This document shows positions 43,104-52,300 of a DNA stretch of 64,000 nucleotides, in pieces. This stretch comes from Spirosoma fluviale. Lineage in GTDB: Bacteria; Bacteroidota; Bacteroidia; Cytophagales; Spirosomataceae. The position numbers were made by a program, and so were the translations under genes. Location of the stretch: positions 124,001 to 188,000 of the forward strand of contig NZ_OCNH01000006.1 of the NCBI RefSeq assembly GCF_900230225.1, read 5' to 3'. Under the pieces are notes generated by a model. It saw only the letters and a program-made list of their open reading frames with translations. It did not search any database and was not told the origin of the DNA. Positions within the stretch are counted from its first letter, which is position 1. Each line of letters begins with the position of its first letter.

Positions 43104-43412
43104 ATGGAGCTGAACAAACAAACTGTCCTACAATTCATACAGCGTAATCGCGAACACATCAAGTCCTTTGGTGTGGCTCGGATTGGCCTATTTGGCTCAT
43201 TTGTCCGGAATGAGCAGCGGGTGGATAGTGATATTGATTTGCTGGTTGATTATGAAGTAGGGAAGGCATCGTTCAGAAATCTAATGGACTTAGCTTTCTT
43301 CTTTGAAGATTCGTTTCACCGAAAAATAGAGTTGGTTACGCCATCGTCATTGAGTGAACGACTGAAACAGTACATCGCAAAGGAAGTGGAATATGTCGCG
43401 CTCACTGATTGA
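43104..43412 (+). CDS. MntA-type minimal nucleotidyltransferase antitoxin
   Basis: The 102-residue protein starts at ATG 43104; a TTG at 43080 is unlikely. The core motif IGLFGSFVRNEQRVDSDIDL (GSx10DxD) with LLVDYEV is typical of MNT enzymes. In known pairs MntA adds AMP to a Tyr of the HepT toxin and neutralises it. The ORF overlaps the HepT-like gene start by 20 nt (43393-43412), as usual for this module. It sits 40 nt after the M16 stop, in the inserted segment. Confidence 0.9.
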   Translation: MELNKQTVLQFIQRNREHIKSFGVARIGLFGSFVRNEQRVDSDIDLLVDYEVGKASFRNLMDLAFFFEDSFHRKIELVTPSSLSERLKQYIAKEVEYVALTD

Positions 43413-43750
43413 ATACCTGGAGCATACCGCCGAAGAAACTGATTTTCTTGATTAGTGTGTCCACTGATCTCTCCCTCGAACGATTATTAGCCGATGAGCT
43501 ACGGAAGCGAGCTATTGTCAGAAGTCTTGAGATAATAGGTGAAGCCGCTAAAAAAGTAGATGAAGAAACCCAATATGCTTACCCGGAAGTTAGCTGGCGC
43601 GCTTTTGCTGGTATGCGGGATATTCTGATTCACCAGTATTTTGGGATCAACTATGATATTGTATGGGAGACGGTTCAGAATGAGATTCCCGAACTAGCCT
43701 TTCAGATTAAACGGATTATTGCTGATTTACAGAAACGAGGTATAGACTGA
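43393..43750 (+). pseudogene. HepT-type toxin gene with a frameshift
   Basis: From ATG 43393 the frame reads MSRSLIEYLEHTAEETDFLD and stops at a TAG. The rest of HepT continues one frame over (ISVSTDLSLERLLADELRKR, then IIGEAAKKVDEETQYAYPEV, and RDILIHQYF with the R-x4-H-x-Y active site). One extra base near 43448-43452 would explain it. Family knowledge: HepT is a HEPN ribonuclease. Either the toxin is inactivated or the sequence has an error. The downstream frame has a possible TTG start at 43409 that would give a protein without the first helix. Confidence 0.85.
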
Positions 43751-43795
43751 GTTCGAATTTGATTCGGCTGGTATTGATGCCGGAGAAGAAGCAAT
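43747..43795 (+). repeat. 49-bp direct repeat, copy 2 (after HepT)
   Basis: Exact copy of 43014-43062. It starts at the base before the HepT stop codon and is not in a gene. Beyond it, the sequences diverge with one mismatch then AG. Confidence 0.95.
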
Positions 43796-43811
43796 GAGAG
43801 TGGAATGATTT

Positions 43812-43854
43812 GTCGTGCGTCGTTTATACAGCTATAAACGACGCACGACTTTTT
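43812..43854 (+). terminator. Strong rho-independent terminator
   Basis: Perfect 17-bp arms (43812-43828 and 43833-43849) with a four-base loop and a TTTTT run to 43854. It ends the M16 peptidase/MntA-HepT transcript on the plus strand. Confidence 0.9.
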
Positions 43855-43920
43855 CTAAACTTACAGTTTAAGATCGTATGCCGCCATGTGAACGCGTAGG
43901 TATTCAGGAAAGCGAAAAAC

Positions 43921-43951
43921 AAAAAAGGCCTTGACGAAATCAAGGCCTTTT
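43921..43951 (-). terminator. Terminator of tRNA-His
   Basis: Arms 43923-43934 and 43940-43951 (12 bp, perfect) followed on the minus strand by the T run complementary to 43921-43926. It lies 7 nt past the tRNA 3' end. Confidence 0.85.
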
Positions 43952-43957
43952 AAGTAG

Positions 43958-44032
43958 GGTGAAAGACGGGGCTCGAACCCGCGACCTCCGGAACCACAAT
44001 CCGGCGCTCTAACCGACTGAGCTACAATCACC
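43958..44032 (-). tRNA. tRNA-His (GTG)
   Basis: The minus strand folds as a tRNA with anticodon GTG in the loop TTGTGGT between stem CCGGA and TCCGG, a normal D arm and a T arm with TTCGAGC. A G at position -1 and a C opposite it mark tRNA-His. Two pairs in the acceptor stem (positions 5 and 6) are T-T mismatches. A -7-like box (complement TACTTTTG) is at 44046-44053. CCA is not encoded. Confidence 0.92.
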
Positions 44033-44055
44033 ATTTTTGAGAGTGCAAAAGTAGC

Positions 44056-44144
44056 GATGATTTGTGAATTATGAGTTATAAATGACAAGTTTTTTTGCAG
44101 TCAAGACTCGGAAAAACCATCATTTATAACTCACACAAATTCAT
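44056..44144. repeat. Inverted repeat between tRNA-His and SOD genes
   Basis: TGAGTTATAAATGA (44072-44085) pairs perfectly with 44120-44133; outward the arms continue as GATGATTTGTG and CACAAATTCATC with a small bulge. It probably terminates the SOD transcript. Confidence 0.75.
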
Positions 44145-44147
44145 CTT

Positions 44148-44762
44148 TTACGCCTGTTTGCCCTGCTGGTACCGTTTTTCGGCGGCATTCCAGTCAACTA
44201 CATTAAAGTAAGCGGCAATGTAATCGGGTCGGCGGTTCTGGTATTTCAGGTAGTAGGCATGTTCCCAAACATCAAGACCGATAATAGGGAAACCTTTCAC
44301 TTCGGCAATGTCCATCAGCGGGTTATCCTGGTTTGGCGACGATGTGATCGCCAGTTCACCTTGAGGTGTAACGATCAGCCACGCCCAGCCCGAACCAAAG
44401 CGCGTTGTTGCTGCCTTGGTAAACTCTTCTTTGAAGGCATCGAAAGAACCAAATTTCTGATCGATAGCTTCGGCGAGGGTACCCGTTGGCTGACCGCCAC
44501 CGCTACCGGAGATTGTATTCCAGAACAGGGTGTGGTTGTAGTGACCACCTCCATTATTACGAACCGCAACGGGCGCTGAACTTACAGAAGCCAGGAGGTC
44601 TTCAATGGATTTGTTTTCCATTTCGGTGCCTGCAATGGCGTTATTGAGATTCGTCACGTAAGCATTGTGGTGCTTCCCGTGGTGAATTTCCATGGTTTGC
44701 TTGTCGATATTCGGTTCGAGCGAATCGCTTGGGTAAGGAAGTGGGTCTAATACAAATGCCAT
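44148..44762 (-). CDS. Superoxide dismutase (Fe/Mn family)
   Basis: The protein has 204 residues, the standard length. Metal ligands and motifs are KQTMEIHHGKHHNAYVTNLN, HYNHTLFWNTI and the DVWEHAYYLKYQNRRPDYI signature of Fe/Mn SOD. The protein has no signal peptide, so it is cytoplasmic. Metal identity (Fe, Mn or either) cannot be read with certainty from sequence. It disposes of superoxide. It is a single gene. Confidence 0.97.
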   Translation of the reverse strand: MAFVLDPLPYPSDSLEPNIDKQTMEIHHGKHHNAYVTNLNNAIAGTEMENKSIEDLLASVSSAPVAVRNNGGGHYNHTLFWNTISGSGGGQPTGTLAEAIDQKFGSFDAFKEEFTKAATTRFGSGWAWLIVTPQGELAITSSPNQDNPLMDIAEVKGFPIIGLDVWEHAYYLKYQNRRPDYIAAYFNVVDWNAAEKRYQQGKQA

Positions 44763-44818
44763 TTTACTAATCAGTTAGATGGAAGAACAATCGGTTGAAG
44801 TAACAACCCTATTTCGAA

Positions 44819-45253
44819 TTATGTTCTTAAGCGTGTAAAAAACTTAGCGAGCAAAGCCTGACTTTCTTCGGCAAGTACGCCGGTTTCAACCCGGGTTTTT
44901 GGGTGTAACAGGTTGGTTTCTATGCGGCTGTATCCCCGCCTGGCATCAGCGGCTCCAATAACGAGCCGACCGAGTTGCGCCCAGAATAACGCACCAGCAC
45001 ACATGACACAGGGTTCCAGCGTTACGTACATGGTACAGTCTGGCAGATATTTACTGCCTAAATATTGCGTAGCCGATGTAATCGCCATGATCTCGGCATG
45101 GGCCGTTACATCCTTTAACTGCTCCGTTTGGTTGCGTGCTTTGGCAATAATTCGGTTCCGACAAACAACAATGGCGCCAACGGGGATTTCGCCGTTATCG
45201 GCGGCTTCCTCGGCCAGTGCCAGGGCCATTTCCATAAAGTAGTCGTCGGGCAT
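44819..45253 (-). CDS. tadA: tRNA-specific adenosine deaminase
   Basis: The protein has 144 residues. Zinc site motifs are VTAHAEIMAI (HAE) and TLEPCVMCAGALFWAQLGRL (PCxxC), with VPxGA-type EIPVGAIVVCRNRIIAKARN near residue 20. It converts A34 to inosine in tRNA-Arg(ACG). It is followed on the minus strand, after 56 nt, by the SOD gene, which may share the transcript. Confidence 0.95.
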   Translation of the reverse strand: MPDDYFMEMALALAEEAADNGEIPVGAIVVCRNRIIAKARNQTEQLKDVTAHAEIMAITSATQYLGSKYLPDCTMYVTLEPCVMCAGALFWAQLGRLVIGAADARRGYSRIETNLLHPKTRVETGVLAEESQALLAKFFTRLRT

Positions 45254-45274
45254 GCTGGTTATCGGTTAGTAGAA

Positions 45275-45351
45275 ATTAGTTATTGAGTTAATACACACTA
45301 GAAACCTTCGTGTCTGGTACATAACAATGACGTATTAACTCAATAACTAAT
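45275..45351. repeat. 20-bp perfect inverted repeat between tadA and the Ig-repeat gene
   Basis: ATTAGTTATTGAGTTAATAC (45275-45294) and its exact complement (45332-45351) with a 37-nt loop. The arms occupy most of the 106-nt gap. It may act as a terminator for the 1227-aa gene upstream on the minus strand. Confidence 0.85.
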
Positions 45352-45359
45352 AAGCAATT

Positions 45360-48300
45360 TTACTGCTTCAGTACCTTTCGTATGGTTTGGCGTTCGCCCA
45401 CCTGAATACGAAGGAAGTACTGCCCACTCGGCTGATCTGTCAGGTTCAGCTCATTAAGTTGAGCACGCGTTGTGTGTTGTAGAACCGGCTGGCCGCGTTG
45501 ATCCGTGAGGGTTATGCGGGCTGGCTCACGGGTCAATGGAAGGTTCAATTCAATGAGCAGGGTGGTGGCCGTTGGTACCGGATACGCCTTGACCAGCGGG
45601 TCGAGTGAGTTATCATCAACACCCAGCAACGGCAGTACGGAGATCGTTGCCGTACCCGAAACAGGGCCGCTGCCACAACTGTTGCTTACGCTTGTCAGGC
45701 GATAAGCCGTTGTTCGGGCCGGTCGGGCCTCCACAACGAACGGATTGGTGCTTGCCGTTATTGGGTAAGTACGCAGGCTATCGGCATAGACGGCGTCCCA
45801 GGGGCCATCGCCCCCGAAGGTGATCGTCAGATTGGCCGGGGAGCCTTCGTAAATATTCTGAGAGCCGGTCAGCGTAGCGCTTGCCAAAGAACGTACCGTC
45901 AGCAGCGTAGGGCTATTGGCACCTATAATACCAATTTCCGGATTGTCGGCTTTTACCCGTACATAATATTGGCCGCTTGCCAGGGTAATCGGGATTGGCC
46001 CGGTGACTGGTGAACTGGTTGCTGTGCTCTGGAAGGTAAACTTTTTTGATGTGTCGGCTACGCTGGCCACTTCAATCCGAAAGGCGTTACCCGGATTAAA
46101 CTCGCCGGTTGTCGTAAAAGGAACCGATAGTGACGTACCTGCACACAAAGTCGTCGTGGCAAACGAGCTGGTCGATACCGTTGGTACCCGAACCGTGATC
46201 GTGGCCGTTGTACCCGGTAACCCTACTCCACAGCCATTACTAACGCTGACAATCTGATAGGTTGTATTGCCGCGTGGTAACACGGAAATAGTTGTATCGC
46301 CCTTCGTCTGGCCCGAGTAGCCTTCGGTTAGGCTATAGCTGTAGGGACCGGCACCCGTAAACTTAAGTTGTAAAGGTGCTCGCTGGCCGAGGTTGACATT
46401 CGTAACTGGTGCTGACAGGGCTAGTGTTGGGGGGGTGTTGACAATAACCCGAATGGTTGCCCGGGCACTGGCGCATCCGTAGTTGGCTATCTGATACACA
46501 TAAAATGGGTCGCCACCCGCCTGTACATTCTTGTTCAATGTGGAGGGAACGGGTGCATTAATGCTCACATTACCCGCCGGGTCAACCCATCGTAACTGAG
46601 CACCGGTTTCGTTGGTGCTAGCTTCCAGCGGAACGGCCCGGTCATTGACACAATATGTAACAACTGGCTTTAATACTGTAGGAAGTGCCGGGGTTAACAC
46701 CGATACCTCCAGCCGCGCTGCTGTGCTTGTACAACCATTTACTGTCTGCGTAACCAAGAACACCTGAATACCGGCTTTCTCAACAGAAGGGACGGGCGCG
46801 TTGGAAAATGGATTCCCATCACTGAGCGACCATTTCAGTTCCGAGCCACTCGCCGTTAACGGGGGTATATCTTGTTCAAGTTGGTCGAACTGCTTCTGGC
46901 AGTAAATGAGTGGCTTAACACCGGGTGCAGCCGGTAAGGGTTTGATCGTTACCGTAAGGATCGCTTTGGTTCTGCTTTCACAGCCATCGAGCGTCTGGGT
47001 AGTTTTGTACACCTGGTCGCCAACGGTGCCGGTAGGTGGCTCCGGTGCTTTGGAAAGCGGACTATCAGACGCATCAAACCATTTTATATTTGTTCCGCTG
47101 GCGGTCAGCTGTTGTGTTGGAGCATTATTGCAAAGGCCAAGTGGACTAACACCGGGCGCACCCGGCGTCGTTTTGACCCGAACGGTAATGGGAGCCCGGC
47201 CTGAAGAAGTCCCTAAGCCCGATTCACAGCCATTCAACGTCTGGCTTACGTAAAAGGTATAAGTCTTATCAACTGTATTGGGAACCGTCGGTGGATTATC
47301 TGTCCTCGTACCTCCCGAAGAACTTTCCCCATACCAGTTTAATGTAGCCCCACTGGCAGCCGTTGCACTGAGCGGCAGTGCATCGTAGTTTTGGCAAAAG
47401 CTAATATCCTTTGTGGCAGGCCGTTCCGGCGTATCTTTTACTTGCACAGGAATTGTCTGCACATTACTTATGCAGCCATTTTGGGTCTGGGCAACGTAAT
47501 AATTTCTAATGCCAATGAATGAGGCTCCCGTTTCCGGTCTGGATGCAGTCCCGCTGGGCGTGCTTGTCGAATCCAGGCCAAACCAATTCAAGGTACCAGC
47601 AGCGTTCGCTATTAATGGATCGGACGCCTGACCTTCGCAATATACCTTAGGAGTTGGAAACGTAGGCCGATCGGGGACTTTATTCACCGTTACGGTTATG
47701 GCTGCCGTAGTACTTGTACAGCCGGTACTGTATTGTTGATTAACATAATAGGTAACTTGCCCGGCTGCATTGGTTGGTGGCGAGGGAGCGCCTGTCAGTG
47801 CACTACCATTAGCATTGAACCAGTTCAACGTTGCACCGCTAGCGGCATTGGCTACCAGACTACGAGTGGCTCTATTCTGGCAGAAGGTACCGGGGTCCTG
47901 GAAAGTGGGTGCAGCCGGTACCGGGTTTATGATGACAGAAATAGGCGTTCTGGGAGAGCTTTGGCAGTTCCCAACTTTTGATGCCTGCGTTACATAGTAA
48001 GTTGCACTCTGTGTATTGCTTACGCTCGGAGCCGTTGGAGATGATGTGCCGCCTGACGAAGAGGTACCCCACCAGCGTAATTCATAATCGCTGGCATTGG
48101 TTACCGTTGCCGTTAACGACCCAATTGGTGAACCTGAGCAAACGGGACTTGGTCCTTTTACAATAGGCTCCGGTGGTGTTTTAACAATGGTGACGGAAAT
48201 AGACGCCCGACTTGTACCGACGCAGCCTTCCGGAGTTCTCTGACTAACATAGTAGGTGTTACTGTTCTGATTATCAGGGCGGGGTGCCGTTGCTGATGAG

Positions 48301-49043
48301 GTGCCGTCGGCCGAAGCAGTACCCCACCACAGGAGGGTATTACTACCCGTGGGAGTAGCCGTCAGTAGATCTGTTGTAACACCCTGACAGTAGGATGGAC
48401 CAGGTGTTGGTACGGATGGGGCCGCTGGAAGTGGTATCACTTTAAACTCAACCAATGTACGATCACTTTCACAGCCAAACGCGTTGGTTTGACTAACATA
48501 GTAAGTCCCGCTGGTCGAAGGCTGGGGTGTGCTTGCCAGCCTACTACCCCCTGAAGAAGAATTATACCAGTTTAGTTGAGTGCCACCATCACTAAGGGTA
48601 GCGGTTAAGGGTTTCACCGGATCACCGCTACACAACATTTGTGGGGAGGTAGCCACCGGAACATCCGGCTTACTAACCGTTAGCTTCGTCGCACTAGTCG
48701 ACACGCTGGTCTGCGAACTTGAGGGAGTAACGCGAAAAACATAGTTTGTTCCTTTGGCCAGTGTTACAGGCAACGTAACCTGAGTAGCCCCTGTCCCTCT
48801 GCCTGCAAAAGATCCGAAGTTAGTAGGGAACGTAGTACCCGAAGGGTCGGATAAAGAGATCGCAAATGTGTTGCCAGCAGTAAACGAGCCACTTACTACG
48901 TACGTAACTGTAACCGCACTACCTGGACAAACAGTTGATGGAGAAAAGGTGACACCGGTTATCGTCTGTGCCAGACTTTTGTTAGTTAACCCGGCAATAC
49001 ACAACCAGGCAAGTAAACAGGAGTAGAATATACGTCCCTTCAT
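45360..49043 (-). CDS. Large secreted Ig-like repeat protein with T9SS C-terminal sorting domain
   Basis: The 1227-residue protein has a signal peptide (residues 1-26, ending SLAQ). Nine tandem Ig-like (CHU_C-associated) repeats of about 80 residues each start with a pattern such as LCSGDPVKPLTATL, YCQGVTTDLLTAT, VCSGSPIGSLTAT or FCQNYDALPLSAT and continue with a WYGTSSSGGT-like turn and YYVSQT. Two or three more beta-sandwich domains follow. The end (VKAYPVPTATTLLIELNLPL, then PSGQYFLRI and KVLKQ) is a T9SS type A sorting domain. It is probably displayed on the surface or released and acts in adhesion. No catalytic motif is seen. Repeat number is a candidate for variation. Confidence 0.9.
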   Translation of the reverse strand: MKGRIFYSCLLAWLCIAGLTNKSLAQTITGVTFSPSTVCPGSAVTVTYVVSGSFTAGNTFAISLSDPSGTTFPTNFGSFAGRGTGATQVTLPVTLAKGTNYVFRVTPSSSQTSVSTSATKLTVSKPDVPVATSPQMLCSGDPVKPLTATLSDGGTQLNWYNSSSGGSRLASTPQPSTSGTYYVSQTNAFGCESDRTLVEFKVIPLPAAPSVPTPGPSYCQGVTTDLLTATPTGSNTLLWWGTASADGTSSATAPRPDNQNSNTYYVSQRTPEGCVGTSRASISVTIVKTPPEPIVKGPSPVCSGSPIGSLTATVTNASDYELRWWGTSSSGGTSSPTAPSVSNTQSATYYVTQASKVGNCQSSPRTPISVIINPVPAAPTFQDPGTFCQNRATRSLVANAASGATLNWFNANGSALTGAPSPPTNAAGQVTYYVNQQYSTGCTSTTAAITVTVNKVPDRPTFPTPKVYCEGQASDPLIANAAGTLNWFGLDSTSTPSGTASRPETGASFIGIRNYYVAQTQNGCISNVQTIPVQVKDTPERPATKDISFCQNYDALPLSATAASGATLNWYGESSSGGTRTDNPPTVPNTVDKTYTFYVSQTLNGCESGLGTSSGRAPITVRVKTTPGAPGVSPLGLCNNAPTQQLTASGTNIKWFDASDSPLSKAPEPPTGTVGDQVYKTTQTLDGCESRTKAILTVTIKPLPAAPGVKPLIYCQKQFDQLEQDIPPLTASGSELKWSLSDGNPFSNAPVPSVEKAGIQVFLVTQTVNGCTSTAARLEVSVLTPALPTVLKPVVTYCVNDRAVPLEASTNETGAQLRWVDPAGNVSINAPVPSTLNKNVQAGGDPFYVYQIANYGCASARATIRVIVNTPPTLALSAPVTNVNLGQRAPLQLKFTGAGPYSYSLTEGYSGQTKGDTTISVLPRGNTTYQIVSVSNGCGVGLPGTTATITVRVPTVSTSSFATTTLCAGTSLSVPFTTTGEFNPGNAFRIEVASVADTSKKFTFQSTATSSPVTGPIPITLASGQYYVRVKADNPEIGIIGANSPTLLTVRSLASATLTGSQNIYEGSPANLTITFGGDGPWDAVYADSLRTYPITASTNPFVVEARPARTTAYRLTSVSNSCGSGPVSGTATISVLPLLGVDDNSLDPLVKAYPVPTATTLLIELNLPLTREPARITLTDQRGQPVLQHTTRAQLNELNLTDQPSGQYFLRIQVGERQTIRKVLKQ

Positions 49044-49246
49044 AAACAGAAAAGTGAATCATTTAGACCCCTAAAGTTAATGCATTTATGGACTACTTAA
49101 CGATTCTGGTAAATCGCGAGCCTATGGCGGTTGCTCCTACTATTCGTATAAATACAGAAAGTTGCCGTATACAAATTAGGCATTTTGGTAAAGGCAAAAT
49201 GATCTATAATCAGTAAATAAGCATATTCAGGACGTATACAAATAAA

Positions 49247-49272
49247 AAACCACTCCCAAATAAGAGTGGTTT
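49247..49272 (-). terminator. Terminator of the GH3/beta-lactamase gene
   Basis: AAACCACTC (49247-49255) pairs with GAGTGGTTT (49264-49272); the minus strand then has a T run. It lies 60 nt beyond the stop. Confidence 0.82.
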
Positions 49273-49331
49273 ATCAGCCTGGATTAGGCATTTGTTGTAC
49301 GAAGTAATTTTGAAATGAATGCTAAAATCTA

Positions 49332-52300
49332 TTATTGAATGGCACTATAGATAACTTCGTGGATGCGTCGACGAAGCTTTGTCGTGTTAATGGAATTGTT
49401 GCCCGCAGTTGGGTAAATACGGTTCGAGAGAAAAATGAATATCAACTCCTGATCGGGGTCAACCCAAACAACGTTGCCTGTGAAACCCGTATGGCCGAAC
49501 GATCGGGCTGAAACCTGTTGCGCCATATACACACTGCTGGCACTTTCAGGATTTGGTTTGTCCCAGCCGAGGGAGCGGTGACTACGATTGCTCAGGGTCT
49601 GGGTAAAGTAAGGTACCGTCATTGGCTGGAAAATACGCTCGTTGCCATATACGCCTTTTTGTAAGTTCATTTGTAGCAGCGTGGCAATGTCACGGGCATT
49701 GCCAAACAGCCCGGCATGACCGGAAACCCCGCCTTGTACAGCCGCCATCTGGTCGTGTACGGTACCTACCAGAAGCTGGTTTCGGTAATAGGTGTCCTGT
49801 TCGGTGGGCGCACACTGCGGGTTGGGTAGCCGCTGCAAAGGCGTAAAACCGAGTTGGTGGAGCCCCAGGGGTTTATACACATTCTCGGTAACGAACTTAT
49901 CCAGTGGCTGCTTGCTAACCCGTTCAACGATTTTCTGTAGCGTCAGGAAATTCAGATCGCTGTACACAAACGCCGGTTTTCCCGATTCGTCCGTCTTGCG
50001 CGACATGGGCGATTGAACCACCCATTTCCAGACAGAATCTTTCAATGCGGGTACACCCCAAAGGGTTGGCGCAATTTGAAGCGTGTGCAAACTATCGCGA
50101 ACGGCTCCGTAATATTCCGCTTTCAGGCCCCCGCCGGGTAAACGGGTGCGGTCCCAGGTAGTTGGGTAGAAAGAAACCATGCCAGACTGGTGCCAGAGAA
50201 GATCCTGAAGTGTAATATTCTGCTTGTTTGTATTGCGCAACTCCGGCAGATAAAGGGATGCTTTCTGTGTCAGGTCAATTTGTTTGCGGTCATACAACAC
50301 CATGACCGATTGTAACGTAGCCAGCACTTTCGTCAGCGAGGCCAGGTCATACAGGGTTTCGTCGGTCACTTTCTCGGCACCGGCCGCGTAGGTCAAGGCA
50401 CCGAAGTTTTTGCTGTATACAACTTTTCCCTTCCGGGCCACCAGAATCTCACAGCCGGGCACAACGTGGTTTTTAACTGCCCCCTGCGCAATGGCGTCAA
50501 TCTGGTTCAGAACCGTTGTTTTCATGCCAACGCTCTCCGGCGAACCCGTCGATAGTCGTCCTTCCGGGTTGAGTGTATGGCCAAGACCCACTTTCAGATC
50601 ACCAATCGAAACGGGCAGCATTCCCTTCGCGCCCAGTCCCCCAAACAAAACCTGCGGAACCACCCGCTCCATGTCTTCCAGTTCCTGATAAGCACAAACC
50701 AGGGCGTCTGCTGCAGAAAACTGAGGTAAGCTGTAGGGCGACCCAAAGGCTGTTACGATGACGTTCTTCCCTTGCTGCTTCAGCCGGGTAATTAAGTCGA
50801 GAGACGGTTTCGTGATTCCGTATTTCCGAAGCCCGGATTCACTCATCCGATGAAAACTAACCACAACCGTGTTGGCTTCGCTCAGTTGAGCAACAATATG
50901 GGAGAGATCTGCTTCCGAAACGGGTTTTTCGGGATAAGCCAGCGTCTGGAAAGGCGCATATTGATTCAGCGTTTTCTGAAACACATTTCCCGGCTCGGCC
51001 CCAATCGCTACGGACGCCAGTTTCAGTGTATCCAACTGCTTTAATGGCAGTAAGTCTTTCTTGTTGTCGATAACCGTTACCGACTGCTCGCAGAGTTCCT
51101 GCTTTAACAGTTGCGCTTCGGGCGAGTTAAGTTCTCCTGACAGACCCGCCAGATTAATAGGTTTGTAATGATGAAGACCGACCCAATACTTGGCGCGAAG
51201 AATCTTCTTGACCTTTTCGTTGATGAACTCCTGGCTGATGATTCCCTGCTGAACAGCGTTGAGGATGTTTAGCGTTGCCTCCCGGACGTTTTCGGGATAA
51301 AGTAAAATGTCGTTTCCTGCCATCAGAGCACGCAGATTGACATCAATCGCCTTCGGCGACCGGCTAATGCCGCCCATGTTCAGTGCATCGGTAAACACCA
51401 GTCCCCGAAAGCCCAGTTCTTTCTTGAGCAGTTCGGTAACGATTTTTTCGGATAGTGTTGCCGCCAGTGCGGGGGTATTGTCCATCACCGGCACGTGCAG
51501 GTGGCCCGTTACAACGCCCATCAAACTGTCGGCAATAAGCTTGCGAAATGGATACAGATCAATGTCCCGCATCTGCTCCGACGACCGGCTAACGGTTGGT
51601 AGCGTGTGGTGCGAATCGGCGTTGGTATCGCCGTGGCCCGGAAAGTGCTTAGCGGTGGCGATGACGTGCGTCTGCTGCAATCCCCGCATATAAGCTGAGG
51701 CTTTCAGAGCCACATTTTCCTTGGACTCCCCAAAGGAGCGAACACCGATAACCGGATTGGCCGGGTTGCTGTTGATGTCGGATACCGGGGCGAAGTTGAT
51801 ATGAATACCCAGCCGCTGACACTGCCGACCAATTTCGGCACCCATCCGGTAAATCAGTTCATTATTCCGAATAGCCCCCAGCGACATTTGTTTGGGGAAA
51901 TTCATGGTGCTATCCAGCCGCATACCCAGTCCCCATTCGCCATCAATGCCAACGAGTAACGGTACCTTAGATGCTGCCTGGTATCGGTTTGTTAGAATAG
52001 CCTGCCGGTAAGGTCCACCCTGGAAGAAGATCAAGCCACCAATGTGGTTTGTTTGAATAAGGTGTTCAATGTATTGGTAATGATTTTCGTGACGATTTGA
52101 GAAGGTTGCCACCATGAAGAACTGACCAATTTTCTGTTCGGCAGTAAGCGTATTGAAGACACTATCCACCCAATGCTGGCCGCTATCAGACATGGTGAAT
52201 ACCTCAACCGGACGGGCATCCGGCCCGAATTTATATGAGGCAATAACAGCTTTTGGCACAACGGCTACAGGCCGTTTGGCCACCAATCGGTGCGTTTTCT

